From positions 3,968,001 to 4,032,000 of the forward strand of contig NZ_CP110806.1 in assembly GCF_026184235.1 (NCBI RefSeq): 64,000 nucleotides of DNA, written 5' to 3'. The translations under genes and the position numbers were made by a program. Numbering within the stretch: the stretch's first letter is position 1; the number at the start of each line of letters is the position of its first letter. Positions 1 through 7,576 of the stretch are shown piece by piece. The notes beneath the pieces were generated by a model. The model saw nothing but the letters and a program-made list of their open reading frames with translations. It was not told the DNA's origin and did no database searches. The stretch is from Cellulomonas sp. S1-8 (GTDB taxonomy: Bacteria; Actinomycetota; Actinomycetes; Actinomycetales; Cellulomonadaceae).

Positions 1-2
1 GG

Positions 3-158
3 CCCGAGGGTTGCACCCCGTTCGCCGAGATGACCGCGGTCCCCGCGGTGCCGCCGGCCGAGGGCGAGGCCCCACCCGAGGGCGAGGCACCCGTCGAGGG
101 CGAGGCCCCGGTGGAGGGCGAGGCCCCCGTCGAGGGCGAGGCGCCCCCGGAGGGCTGA
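3..158 (+). CDS. 3' end of an unidentified protein with an EGEAPV repeat tail
   Basis: Only the last 51 codons lie in the window; the frame is open from the left edge to the TGA at 156-158. The visible end reads PEGCTPFAEMTAV and then a low-complexity acidic tail of five Glu-Gly-Glu-Ala-Pro-X units, each 18 bp. The single Cys and the repeat do not identify a family, so no function is assigned. The gene stops 5 bp before the stop of the permease on the other strand, so the two are convergent. The tail is probably disordered and could be a linker or a C-terminal extension. Confidence 0.65.
   Translation, partial: PEGCTPFAEMTAVPAVPPAEGEAPPEGEAPVEGEAPVEGEAPVEGEAPPEG
60..155 (+). repeat. 18-bp tandem coding repeat (EGEAPV tail)
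   Basis: Five units starting GAGGGCGAGGC at 60, 78, 96, 114 and 132, plus a final GAGGGC at 150. Differences are mostly at third codon positions. The array encodes the acidic Pro-rich tail of the partial gene. Confidence 0.9.
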
Positions 159-163
159 CGCCC

Positions 164-1546
164 TCAGCGCGTCGGCTCGTCCCGCGTCGGCTCGTCGCGC
201 GTCAGCTCGTCGCGCGTCAGCTCGTCACCGCCCGGCACGGAGGCGGGCGTCGCCGGCTCGTCGTGCGTGCCGCGCCACCGGGCCACCGCCCGCATGAGGT
301 GGTAGAGCCCGATCGCGACGGCCGTACCGAGCGCGATGCCCTCGAACTGCAGGTCACCGGCCTGCCAGGTGAAGTTCGCGATGCCGACGACGAGCGCGAC
401 CGCCGCCGGCATGAGGTTCACCGGGGCGGAGAAGTCGACGCGGTTCTGCACCCAGATCCGCGCGCCGAGGAGGCCGATCATGCCGTAGAGGACCGTCGCG
501 GCACCGCTGAGCACACCCGCGGGGATCGTCGCGACGACGGCGCCGAACTTGGGCGAGAGCGCCAGGACGAGCGCGGTCGCGGCGGCCACCCAGTAGGCGG
601 CGGTCGAGTACACGCGGGACGCGGCCATGACGCCGATGTTCTCGGCGTACGTCGTGGTGCCGGACCCGCCGCCGGTGCCGGCGAGCGTGGTCGCCAGGCC
701 GTCGGCCATGAGCGCGCGACCGATGACCGGGTCGAGGTCCCGGCCCGTCATCGCGGCGACCGACTTCACGTGCCCGACGTTCTCCGCGACGAGCACGAGG
801 ACGACGGGCAGGAACAGGCCGAGGACCGCGAGGTCGAACGTGGGGGCGACGAACGGCGGCAGCCCCACCCAGGCGGCGTCGCGGACGGGCTCGAGGTCGA
901 CCTCGCTGCGCAGGAGGGCCACGGCGTACCCGACGAGCACCCCCACGAGGATCGACAGGCGACCGAGGATGCCCCGGAACAGCACGGTGACCAGCACGAT
1001 CGCGAGCAGCGTGACGGTCGCGGTGACGGGTGCGGCGCGGAAGCCGGAGCACGTGCCCGCGTCGTCGCACGTCCCCCAGGCCACGGGCGCGAGGTTCAGG
1101 CCGATGAGCGCGACGATCGTGCCCGTGACGACCGGGGGCATGAGCGCGTCGATCCAACGCGTCCCGGCGAGGTGCGCGACGAGGCCGACGGCGACCAGCG
1201 CGACGCCGGTGACGAGGATGCCGCCGACCGCCACCGACTGCCCGCCCGTGGCGGTCGCCGCCATGACGGGGGCGATGAACGCGAAGCTCGAGCCCAGGTA
1301 GCTGGGCAGGCGGTTGCGCGTCACCAGCAGGAACAGCGCGGTGCCCACCGCGGAGAAGAACAGCGTCGTCTGCGGCGAGAAGCCCGTGATGAGCGGCACG
1401 AGGAACGTCGCGCCGAACATCGCCACGACGTGCTGCATGCCGATGCCGATGGTGCGGCCCCACGCGAGCCGCTCCTCGGGTGCCACCACCTCACCGGGCC
1501 GGACGGTCCGCCCGTCGCCGTGCACGGTCCAGCCCCAGCCGCTCAT
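164..1546 (-). CDS. Uracil/xanthine permease family protein (NCS2)
   Basis: 460-residue membrane transporter of the nucleobase:cation symporter-2 family, which imports uracil or xanthine-type bases with a cation. The N-terminal MQHVVAMFGATFLVPLITG segment, the AENVGHVKSV segment and the GGSGTTTYAENIGVMA signature are characteristic of UraA-like permeases; about 12-14 hydrophobic segments can be seen. The ATG at 1546 fits the family start; an upstream extension of the frame is Arg-rich and unlike the family. The C-terminus is odd: four DELTR/DEPTR units from a 15-bp repeat. Transcribed alone, diverging from the GT87 gene. The exact base transported cannot be read from sequence. Confidence 0.93.
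   Translation of the reverse strand: MSGWGWTVHGDGRTVRPGEVVAPEERLAWGRTIGIGMQHVVAMFGATFLVPLITGFSPQTTLFFSAVGTALFLLVTRNRLPSYLGSSFAFIAPVMAATATGGQSVAVGGILVTGVALVAVGLVAHLAGTRWIDALMPPVVTGTIVALIGLNLAPVAWGTCDDAGTCSGFRAAPVTATVTLLAIVLVTVLFRGILGRLSILVGVLVGYAVALLRSEVDLEPVRDAAWVGLPPFVAPTFDLAVLGLFLPVVLVLVAENVGHVKSVAAMTGRDLDPVIGRALMADGLATTLAGTGGGSGTTTYAENIGVMAASRVYSTAAYWVAAATALVLALSPKFGAVVATIPAGVLSGAATVLYGMIGLLGARIWVQNRVDFSAPVNLMPAAVALVVGIANFTWQAGDLQFEGIALGTAVAIGLYHLMRAVARWRGTHDEPATPASVPGGDELTRDELTRDEPTRDEPTR
167..226 (-). repeat. 15-bp tandem coding repeat in the permease C-terminus
   Basis: Four 15-bp units (167-181, 182-196, 197-211, 212-226) encode DELTR, DELTR, DEPTR, DEPTR as the last residues before the stop. 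The units are nearly identical, suggesting recent slippage. Confidence 0.9.
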
Positions 1547-1811
1547 GTCTGCTCCTCGCGTCGCGTGGTCCTCGCCCGTCTGCGAGGGTAGCGAGCGCGG
1601 ACCGGTGGCATCAGGGACGGACGTCCGGTGCACGACGCGTCCCTCACGGACGACGCATTCCTCCCACCACCGCGCGTCGCCTGACGCGCGTCGAGGACGC
1701 GGAACCGGCGCCGAGGCGGAGGGTTTGCGGCGTTCCTCCCGGATCGTCCCTGACGCGACCGTGGTCGCGTAACCTGGCGCGGCATCGTCGCGCCGAGGCA
1801 AAGGGGCACCC
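1547..1811. promoter_or_regulatory. Divergent intergenic region between permease and GT87 gene A
   Basis: 265 bp between divergent starts. On the plus strand TAACCT at 1770-1775 looks like an actinobacterial -10 element and is matched by TAGCCT in the duplicated upstream region of GT87 gene B; no good -35 is seen. AAGGGG just before 1812 is the ribosome-binding site of gene A. No gene is evident here. Confidence 0.35.
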
Positions 1812-3221
1812 ATGTCCGCACCGTCAGGGGCGTCACCTCGCACCGCGCCCGGACGGCTCGCACGGGCCGCGCCGCCGGAGAAGTGGCGCACCCCGCTCGT
1901 GTGGCTCGCGTTCCTCCTCGCCCACGCGTGGGTCGCCCACGTGGGGCTCGTGGTGTGGGAGTGGACGCTCGGCGACCTCGGGATGTACCGCTGGTGGGCC
2001 TACATGGCGTTCATCGACGGCCACTGGCCGGTCCTCGACTACGAGTGGGTCTACCCCGCGGGCGCGATCGTGCCCATGGTCGTCGCGGGGTTCGCCGGGC
2101 TGGCCGACGGCGGTCAGTACTACCTCGCGTGGCTGGTGCTCGTCTCGGTCCTCGACGCCGTGGCGGTGGCGCTGCTGCTGCGCCGCCCGCACGGGCGGGT
2201 CGCGGCGCTGTGGTTCGTCGCGTTCATCGCCCTGCTGGGCCCGGCGGGCCTGGGACGTCTCGACGGGCTCGTCGCGCCGCTGACCGTCGTCGCCCTGCTC
2301 GTGGCGCTCTCCCGCCCGCGGCTCTCCGCGGCGCTGCTCACCGCGGGCGCCTGGATCAAGGTCGCCCCCGGGGCCGCGGTGCTCCCCCTGGTGCTCGCGG
2401 TCCGCCGGCCGGTGCGCGACGTCGTCGTGCCAGCCCTCGCCGTGTGCGTGGTCGTCGTCGGGACGGTCGTCGCGCGCGGCGGCGGGGCGGACCTGCTGTC
2501 GTTCGTCACCGCACAGCGCCAGCGCGACCTGCAGATCGAGTCGATCCTCGGGACGCCCTTCATGGTCGCGGGCATCTGGTCCGACCAGGTGGTCCGGACG
2601 TACGACGACCAGATCTTCACGTTCGAGATCAGCGCGCCGGGCGCGCGTGCCGTCGCCGAGGCAGCCACACCCGCGCTGCTCGTCGCGGTGCTCGCCGTCA
2701 CCGCGCTGCTGTGGTGGGTTCGCCGCCGCGCGGGCGAGCGGTTCTGGACCGACTCCGCGATGCGCGCCGACTTCGTCGTCCGCGGTGGGCTCGCCCTGAC
2801 GCTCGTGCTGCTCGTGATCAACAAGGTCGGCAGCCCGCAGTTCGTCGCGTGGCTCGCCCCGGCCGTGGCCGTGGCCCTCGCGCTCGGTCTGCCCCGGTGG
2901 CGCGTCACGGCGTGGGGCGTGCTCGTGGTCGCCGGTGCGACGCAGCTCACCTACCCGTGGACGTACAACGCCCTCGTCGACGACGCCGCGCCCGGCCCGA
3001 CGCTGCTCCTCGCGGGACGCAACCTCGCCGTGGTCGCCCTGCTCGTCGTCGTCGTCCGGCAGCTCGTACGGCGACCGGCGCCCGCGGCGGACGCCGGGGC
3101 GGACGAGGGGGCGTCGGCGGACGGTGAGGGACCAGCCGCCGACGAGTCGCGTGCCGTGCGCGGCGATCCGGGCGAGCAGGTACGACCGGGAGCTGCCGTC
3201 GTCGATGGAGGTGTCGGGTAG
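1812..3221 (+). CDS. GT87-like (DUF2029) membrane glycosyltransferase, copy A
   Basis: 469-residue multi-pass membrane protein with about 10 hydrophobic segments, resembling GT-C/GT87 polyprenyl-phosphate-sugar-dependent glycosyltransferases (DUF2029). Typical features are an acidic loop after the first segment (GDLGMYRWW), the WIKVAPGAAVLPL segment and the INKVGSPQFVAWLAP segment near the C-terminus. AAGGGG precedes the ATG. It is a tandem duplicate of the gene at 3372-4664 with extensive alignable identity. The last roughly 24 codons are translated antisense to a relic of the GH81 gene, so this C-terminus is an accident of the duplication. It probably extends a lipid- or surface-linked glycan beside the beta-glucan synthase genes; donor and acceptor are unknown. 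Confidence 0.85.
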   Translation: MSAPSGASPRTAPGRLARAAPPEKWRTPLVWLAFLLAHAWVAHVGLVVWEWTLGDLGMYRWWAYMAFIDGHWPVLDYEWVYPAGAIVPMVVAGFAGLADGGQYYLAWLVLVSVLDAVAVALLLRRPHGRVAALWFVAFIALLGPAGLGRLDGLVAPLTVVALLVALSRPRLSAALLTAGAWIKVAPGAAVLPLVLAVRRPVRDVVVPALAVCVVVVGTVVARGGGADLLSFVTAQRQRDLQIESILGTPFMVAGIWSDQVVRTYDDQIFTFEISAPGARAVAEAATPALLVAVLAVTALLWWVRRRAGERFWTDSAMRADFVVRGGLALTLVLLVINKVGSPQFVAWLAPAVAVALALGLPRWRVTAWGVLVVAGATQLTYPWTYNALVDDAAPGPTLLLAGRNLAVVALLVVVVRQLVRRPAPAADAGADEGASADGEGPAADESRAVRGDPGEQVRPGAAVVDGGVG

Positions 3222-3263
3222 CGCGAGCGCGTCGGTCCAGGCCGCCGCGGCCTCCTCGGGCCC
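3153..3263 (-). pseudogene. Relic of the 3' end of a GH81 gene
   Basis: On the minus strand this stretch encodes GPEEAAAAW...LPDTSIDDGSSRSYLL...IAAHG, matching the last about 37 residues of the intact GH81 protein (GPEEATAAW...LPDTSVDDGSSRAYLL...LAAHGA). Hand alignment with 4731-4843 gives about 80% nucleotide identity. The stop codon is mutated and the rest of the gene is absent. It lies behind GT87 copy A exactly as the full GH81 gene lies behind copy B, so it marks the end of a duplicated unit. Confidence 0.88.
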
Positions 3264-3371
3264 AGACGTCCGCCGTGCGCGACCCGGCCCGTCGTCTGCC
3301 GGACACCTGCCGCGCACCCGGGGTCCCGTAGCCTGGCGCCGCCTCGTCCCACGCCGACCCCGGAGGTCGTC

Positions 3372-4664
3372 CTGTCCGGACTCGCACGCCCGATCGACCC
3401 GGCGACCGCGACGCCCCTGCCCGCCGTCCGCCCTGCCGTCCCGGTGCGCCTGCGCACCCCGCTGGTGTGGCTGCTGTTCGTCGCGGTGCACGCCTGGCTG
3501 ACGTACCTGGGCGTGAGCGGCGTGAGCGGGGCGTTCGGCGACGTCGACCTGTACCGGCGGTGGATGCGGCTGGGTCTGGAGCTGGGGCACTGGCCCGTGC
3601 TCGACGGCCCGTGGGTGTACCCGGTGGGGGCGCTGCTGCCGATGCTGCTGCCCGCGGTCGTGGGCGCGACGCCCGACGCCCCGTACGCCCTGGCGTGGTC
3701 CGGGCTGGTCGTGCTGCTCGACGCGGTCGCCGTCGCGTTCCTGCTGCGGCGCCCGTCGGGTCGCACGGCCGCCACGTGGTGGCTCGGCTTCCTGCTGCTG
3801 CTCGGGCCCGTCGCGGTCGGCCGGCTGGACGGCCTGGTCGCACCGTTGACGGTCGTCGCCCTGCTCGTCGCGCTCACCCATCCGCGCACGTCGGCGGCGC
3901 TCCTCACGGCGGGCACGTGGATCAAGGTCGCCCCGGCCGCCGCCGGGCTGCCGCTGCTGCTCGCGGCGCGCCGGCCCTGGCGGGACGTCGTCCTGCCGGG
4001 CCTGGCGGTGAGCGCGGCGGTCGTCGGGACGGTCGTCGCGCTGGGCGGCGGGGACCAGGTGGCGTCGTTCGTCCTGCAGCAGGAGGCGCGCGGGCTGCAG
4101 CTCGAGGCGGTCGCGGCGACGCCCTGGCTCGTCGCCGGGCTGGTCTCGTCCGAGATCCGGCGGACCTTCCACCGGCAGCTCGTGACGTTCGAGATCCACG
4201 GCCCGGGCACGCAGGGGACGGCCGACGCGCTCGGGGTGGTGCTGCTGCTCACGGTGCTGGCCGCCGCGGCGCTGCTGTGGTGGTGCCGGCGGCGCGACGG
4301 GGCCCGGTTCTGGTCGGACGACGTGCTGCGCGGGGACTTCGTCGTGCGCGGCGCGTTCCTGCTCTCGCTCGTGCTCATCGTCGCGAACAAGGTGGGCAGC
4401 CCGCAGTACATCGCGTGGCTCGCGCCGCCCGTCGCCGTCGCGCTCGCGCTGGGCCGGCCCTGGTGGCGCCGCACGGCCGTCGCGCTGCTGGTGGTCGCCG
4501 CCGCCACGCAGTGGGTCTTCCCGTGGTGGTACGCCGACGTCATCCACGGGCTGGCGTTCACGACGCTCGTCCTCGCGGCCCGCAACGTCGCGCTCGTCGC
4601 GCTGCTCGTCGTGGCCGTCGCCCACCTGGTGCGACCGCCGGAGCCTGCGGGCAGCACCGCGTAG
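3372..4664 (+). CDS. GT87-like (DUF2029) membrane glycosyltransferase, copy B
   Basis: Paralogue of the preceding gene, with the same loop (GDVDLYRRW), WIKVAPAAAGLPLL and ANKVGSPQYIAWLAPP segments and about 10 hydrophobic segments. The first ATG/GTG option is GTG at 3444, but it has no ribosome-binding site and would begin right at the first membrane segment. The CTG at 3372 aligns with the ATG of copy A (LSG against MSA), is in frame, and has GGAGG 5 nt upstream, so I place the start there (431 codons including the stop). The role is presumably the same as copy A: transfer of a sugar from a polyprenyl-phosphate donor at the outer face of the membrane. Confidence 0.83.
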   Translation: MSGLARPIDPATATPLPAVRPAVPVRLRTPLVWLLFVAVHAWLTYLGVSGVSGAFGDVDLYRRWMRLGLELGHWPVLDGPWVYPVGALLPMLLPAVVGATPDAPYALAWSGLVVLLDAVAVAFLLRRPSGRTAATWWLGFLLLLGPVAVGRLDGLVAPLTVVALLVALTHPRTSAALLTAGTWIKVAPAAAGLPLLLAARRPWRDVVLPGLAVSAAVVGTVVALGGGDQVASFVLQQEARGLQLEAVAATPWLVAGLVSSEIRRTFHRQLVTFEIHGPGTQGTADALGVVLLLTVLAAAALLWWCRRRDGARFWSDDVLRGDFVVRGAFLLSLVLIVANKVGSPQYIAWLAPPVAVALALGRPWWRRTAVALLVVAAATQWVFPWWYADVIHGLAFTTLVLAARNVALVALLVVAVAHLVRPPEPAGSTA

Positions 4665-4668
4665 GACG

Positions 4669-4705
4669 ACCGGGGCCGGGTGCGACGTGCGCGCCCGGCC
4701 CCGGT
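4669..4705. terminator. Bidirectional terminator hairpin between GT87-B and GH81
   Basis: Perfect 12-bp inverted repeat, 4669-4680 with 4694-4705, and a 13-nt loop. It is centred between two convergent stop codons (4664 and 4725). No U-tract, as is common for actinobacterial terminators. Confidence 0.7.
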
Positions 4706-4724
4706 GCTGTTCCTGCCCTGCGAC

Positions 4725-6848
4725 TCAGGCGCCGTGCGCCGCGAGCCACGCCAGCAGGTAGGCGCGCGAGCTGCCGTCGTCGACCGACGTGTCGGGCAGG
4801 GCGAGCGCGTCCTCCCAGGCGGCCGTGGCCTCCTCGGGGCCGGCCAGGGCCCGGTACATCAGCAGGTAGTCCCCGAACATCACGTCCGGCCCGCCGGGCG
4901 ACGCCTCCTCGACGGCCGCGAGGATCGTCTCGGCGTCGACGTCCACCGCCAGGTAGTCCGAGATCGGCCCCATGGGGATCAGCAGGATGCCGAGCATGGC
5001 GCTCGGCTCCGCGCTGAACCAGGTGGCGTAGTCGCGCTTGCCGCCCCAGTTGAGGGCGACGACGCGGTGCTCGAACCCGTCCATGACGGGGTCCTCGAGG
5101 TCCGGGTCCGTCCAGTAGTCGCGCGCGGACGCGGCCTCGGTCGAGGCGAGCCACGTCGCCTGCGTCAGCAGGTCGTCCTGGCCGGACACCTGCGCCCACA
5201 GCCCGATGCCGTTCCAGGCGTTGACGGCCTCCGACGCGGACTCCTGGTTGTTGCCGTCGGCGAACGGCGACGTGCCCGACGCCCACGCGTGACCCGCGTA
5301 CGGGTCGAACGTGCGCAGCTGCGGCAGCGCGTCGGACGGCTGCGCCGCGGCGATGTCTGCGGCGAGCACGTCCATCACCGGTCGCAGGTCCTCGACGAGG
5401 TCCGCGTCGGCCGCGCCGAGCAGGCCGGCGGCGGACAGCAGGTAGCCGTAGTGGAAGTGGTGGTCGTTGAGCTCCTCCGAGCCGAACGACGGAGTGCGGC
5501 CGATGACGGACCGCGCGGCCTCGTCGTAGACGAAGCAGCGGGCGGGCCGCGCGTCGCAGCCCTCCGGCTCGGCCCACTCGCGCAGCGAGTCGGCGACGCG
5601 CACGCGCAGGTCGGCCACGACGTCGTCGGCGCCGAGCTGCTCCCCCAGGACGACGAGGGTCGCCGCCCGGTACAGGTGCTTGCCGCCGAAGTACGTGTCG
5701 GACGCGAACGCCTCGGTGTCCGCGACGTCCTGCTCGAGCTGCGCGACGATCGCGTCGCTCCGCTCGGGCGTGATGCCCTCGAGGTCGAGGGCGCCGGTGG
5801 GCTGCAGGGTCGGGGCGTAGGACGTGAGCGTCGACCCGGCGCACAGCTCGAGCGTGCCGTGGACGCTGCGGTACGTGCCGAGCCCGCACCCCTCACGCTC
5901 CGGCTGCGTGCCGGTGGTGTGGTGGTGCATGAGCACGTAGGCGCTGGGCGTCGAGCCCGCGGTGCGGTACGTGAGCGTCGTGCGCGCCACGTCCGCGTCG
6001 ACGCCGTAGGTGACGTCGACGCCGACCACGGGGTCCACGGCCGCGGCCGCGAGGACCGCTGCGGCGTCGTCGGACGCGTCGTCGGGCAGCGCGTACCAGC
6101 CGGCGGTGGCACCGGCGGGCAGCGCGAGCGTGCCGCCCTCGAGCGTGCCGGCGGACGTCGCGAGGCCCCACGTGGTGCCGTCGACCTCGGTGGTCGCGAC
6201 GCCGTCGGTGAGCGTGGTGAAGCCGTCGGTCGTGACGTCGACGTCGGTCGCTGCGGTGAACGACACGAACGGCGAGCCGGCCGCGACCGTGACGTCGCCG
6301 AGCGTCGCGCCGGACGCGTCGAGCAGGCGCGTGGTCACCGCGACCGGGTCGGCGGCGACGACCTGCGCGGACGCGGCGCCCACGTCGACCGTCACGGCCG
6401 GCACGTGCGGCCCGACGACGGCCTTGGCGCTCGTCACCGGGTCCGGCAGACCGATCGTGAACCCGCTGGTGGTGAGCGCGAACGACTGCGGCAACGGGAA
6501 CACCGGCAGCAGCTCGTCACCGAAGAGGAGGCCCGAGTACCAGCGGTTCGACTGCGGGACGACCCCGTCGGCCAGGCGGACCGGGTCGATCTTCGCGTCG
6601 GGCGCCTGCGTGAGCGCGCCGGTGAGCGCGGCCGCGTCGACGTCCGGGGGCGTGGCGTCCTCGGGGCCGCCGGCGACCGGGGCCGCCGGGGCACCGCCGC
6701 CCGGGGCGCCCGCGGCCGGCGCGACCGGGTCGCCCGCCCAGGGGCGGACGACGAGCAGCACGACCGCGGCCAGCACGGCGACGGCCACCAGCACGAGCAC
6801 GAGGCGCGTGCGGCGGGGACGGGACTGGTCCGCCGTCGCCGCCGTCAC
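4725..6848 (-). CDS. GH81 endo-beta-1,3-glucanase, membrane-anchored
   Basis: 707 residues. A basic N-terminus and one hydrophobic segment (about 15-35) anchor or export it, followed by an Ala/Pro/Gly-rich linker and a GH81 domain. Family hallmarks: NRWYSGLLFG near the start of the domain, NDHHFHYGY at about 462-470 carrying the catalytic Asp, and FADGNNQESASEAVNAWNG at about 528-546 carrying the catalytic Glu. GH81 enzymes cut linear beta-1,3-glucan such as laminarin or curdlan. GTG start chosen because it overlaps the upstream TGA as GTGA. It is the last gene of an operon with a GT2 synthase and a membrane-fusion protein, so it may trim or release the polymer made by its neighbours rather than serve in feeding. 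Confidence 0.93.
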   Translation of the reverse strand: MTAATADQSRPRRTRLVLVLVAVAVLAAVVLLVVRPWAGDPVAPAAGAPGGGAPAAPVAGGPEDATPPDVDAAALTGALTQAPDAKIDPVRLADGVVPQSNRWYSGLLFGDELLPVFPLPQSFALTTSGFTIGLPDPVTSAKAVVGPHVPAVTVDVGAASAQVVAADPVAVTTRLLDASGATLGDVTVAAGSPFVSFTAATDVDVTTDGFTTLTDGVATTEVDGTTWGLATSAGTLEGGTLALPAGATAGWYALPDDASDDAAAVLAAAAVDPVVGVDVTYGVDADVARTTLTYRTAGSTPSAYVLMHHHTTGTQPEREGCGLGTYRSVHGTLELCAGSTLTSYAPTLQPTGALDLEGITPERSDAIVAQLEQDVADTEAFASDTYFGGKHLYRAATLVVLGEQLGADDVVADLRVRVADSLREWAEPEGCDARPARCFVYDEAARSVIGRTPSFGSEELNDHHFHYGYLLSAAGLLGAADADLVEDLRPVMDVLAADIAAAQPSDALPQLRTFDPYAGHAWASGTSPFADGNNQESASEAVNAWNGIGLWAQVSGQDDLLTQATWLASTEAASARDYWTDPDLEDPVMDGFEHRVVALNWGGKRDYATWFSAEPSAMLGILLIPMGPISDYLAVDVDAETILAAVEEASPGGPDVMFGDYLLMYRALAGPEEATAAWEDALALPDTSVDDGSSRAYLLAWLAAHGA

Positions 6849-7576
6849 TCGCCGAACCCGTCGACGTAGCTGCGGACGCTCTCCGCGACGTTCGTCACGA
6901 GGCCGTCGTTCGTCAGCGCGATCTGCGCGACGACCGGGGTCCCGGCGGAGACGAGGCCGTTGTCGGCGCCGTCGACCAGCTCGGTGCTCGAGATGCGGAC
7001 CACCGCCTGCGCCTGCCCGTCGACCGTCGTGACCTCGACCTGCTCGACGCGACCCGCGAGGGTCGACTCGTTGGGCAGCGTGATGGTCACGTCCGCGCCG
7101 TCCGGGAGACGGGCGTACTCCTTGGCGGTGAGCGTGTACTCGCCCTGCACGTGCAGCATGCCCTCGCGCTGGACGGTCGCCAGGGTCGAGGCCGGCGGGA
7201 CGAAGGTGCCCCGCTCCGCCGCGACCTCGGTGAGGCGCCCGGCGCCGCTCGCGAGCACGACCAGCCGGCCCTGCTCGTCGAGCGCCGTGAACTCCGGCGG
7301 GTCGGACACCAGGCCGTTGGCCAGGTCGTAGGTGAGGCTCGCGGAGTCGATCACGAACAGCGGGTCGCCCTCGGCGACGTCGTCGCCGACGTCGGCGAGC
7401 TGGTCGGCGACCAGGCCCGCGTAGGGGGTCCCGACGGCGTACGTCTGGGCGAGGATCTGCGCGGAGCTGCTGGTCGCGAGACCGCGCGAGTCGTTGAGGT
7501 GGAGCGTCGCCAGGGCGGCGACGACGAGCACGACGAGCGTGCCCGCGAAGAGACGGATGCGGCTGGACCACGTCAT
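6845..7576 (-). CDS. HlyD-like membrane-fusion protein, copy B
   Basis: 243 residues: short cytoplasmic end, one membrane segment (about 8-27), then a biotinyl/lipoyl-type hybrid domain in two halves (around YAVGTPYAGLVADQL and ERGTFVPPASTLATVQ) and a C-terminal beta-barrel-like part. Proteins of this type (BgsB of Sinorhizobium, AcsAB-like adaptors) partner processive beta-glucan synthases and guide the chain through the envelope. It starts inside the stop of the GT2 gene (ATGA) and ends inside the start of the GH81 gene (GTGA), so translation of the three is coupled. It is the same length as copy A (9789-10520) and very similar to it. Confidence 0.85.
   Translation of the reverse strand: MTWSSRIRLFAGTLVVLVVAALATLHLNDSRGLATSSSAQILAQTYAVGTPYAGLVADQLADVGDDVAEGDPLFVIDSASLTYDLANGLVSDPPEFTALDEQGRLVVLASGAGRLTEVAAERGTFVPPASTLATVQREGMLHVQGEYTLTAKEYARLPDGADVTITLPNESTLAGRVEQVEVTTVDGQAQAVVRISSTELVDGADNGLVSAGTPVVAQIALTNDGLVTNVAESVRSYVDGFGE

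Noticed and set aside
11..1591. 526-codon plus-strand frame opposite the permease
   Set aside because: Arg/Asp-rich composition, no family features, fully antisense to a clear transporter gene.
1833..4625. 930-codon minus-strand frame across both GT87 genes
   Set aside because: Antisense shadow. Only the short piece at 3153-3263 carries real protein similarity (GH81 relic).
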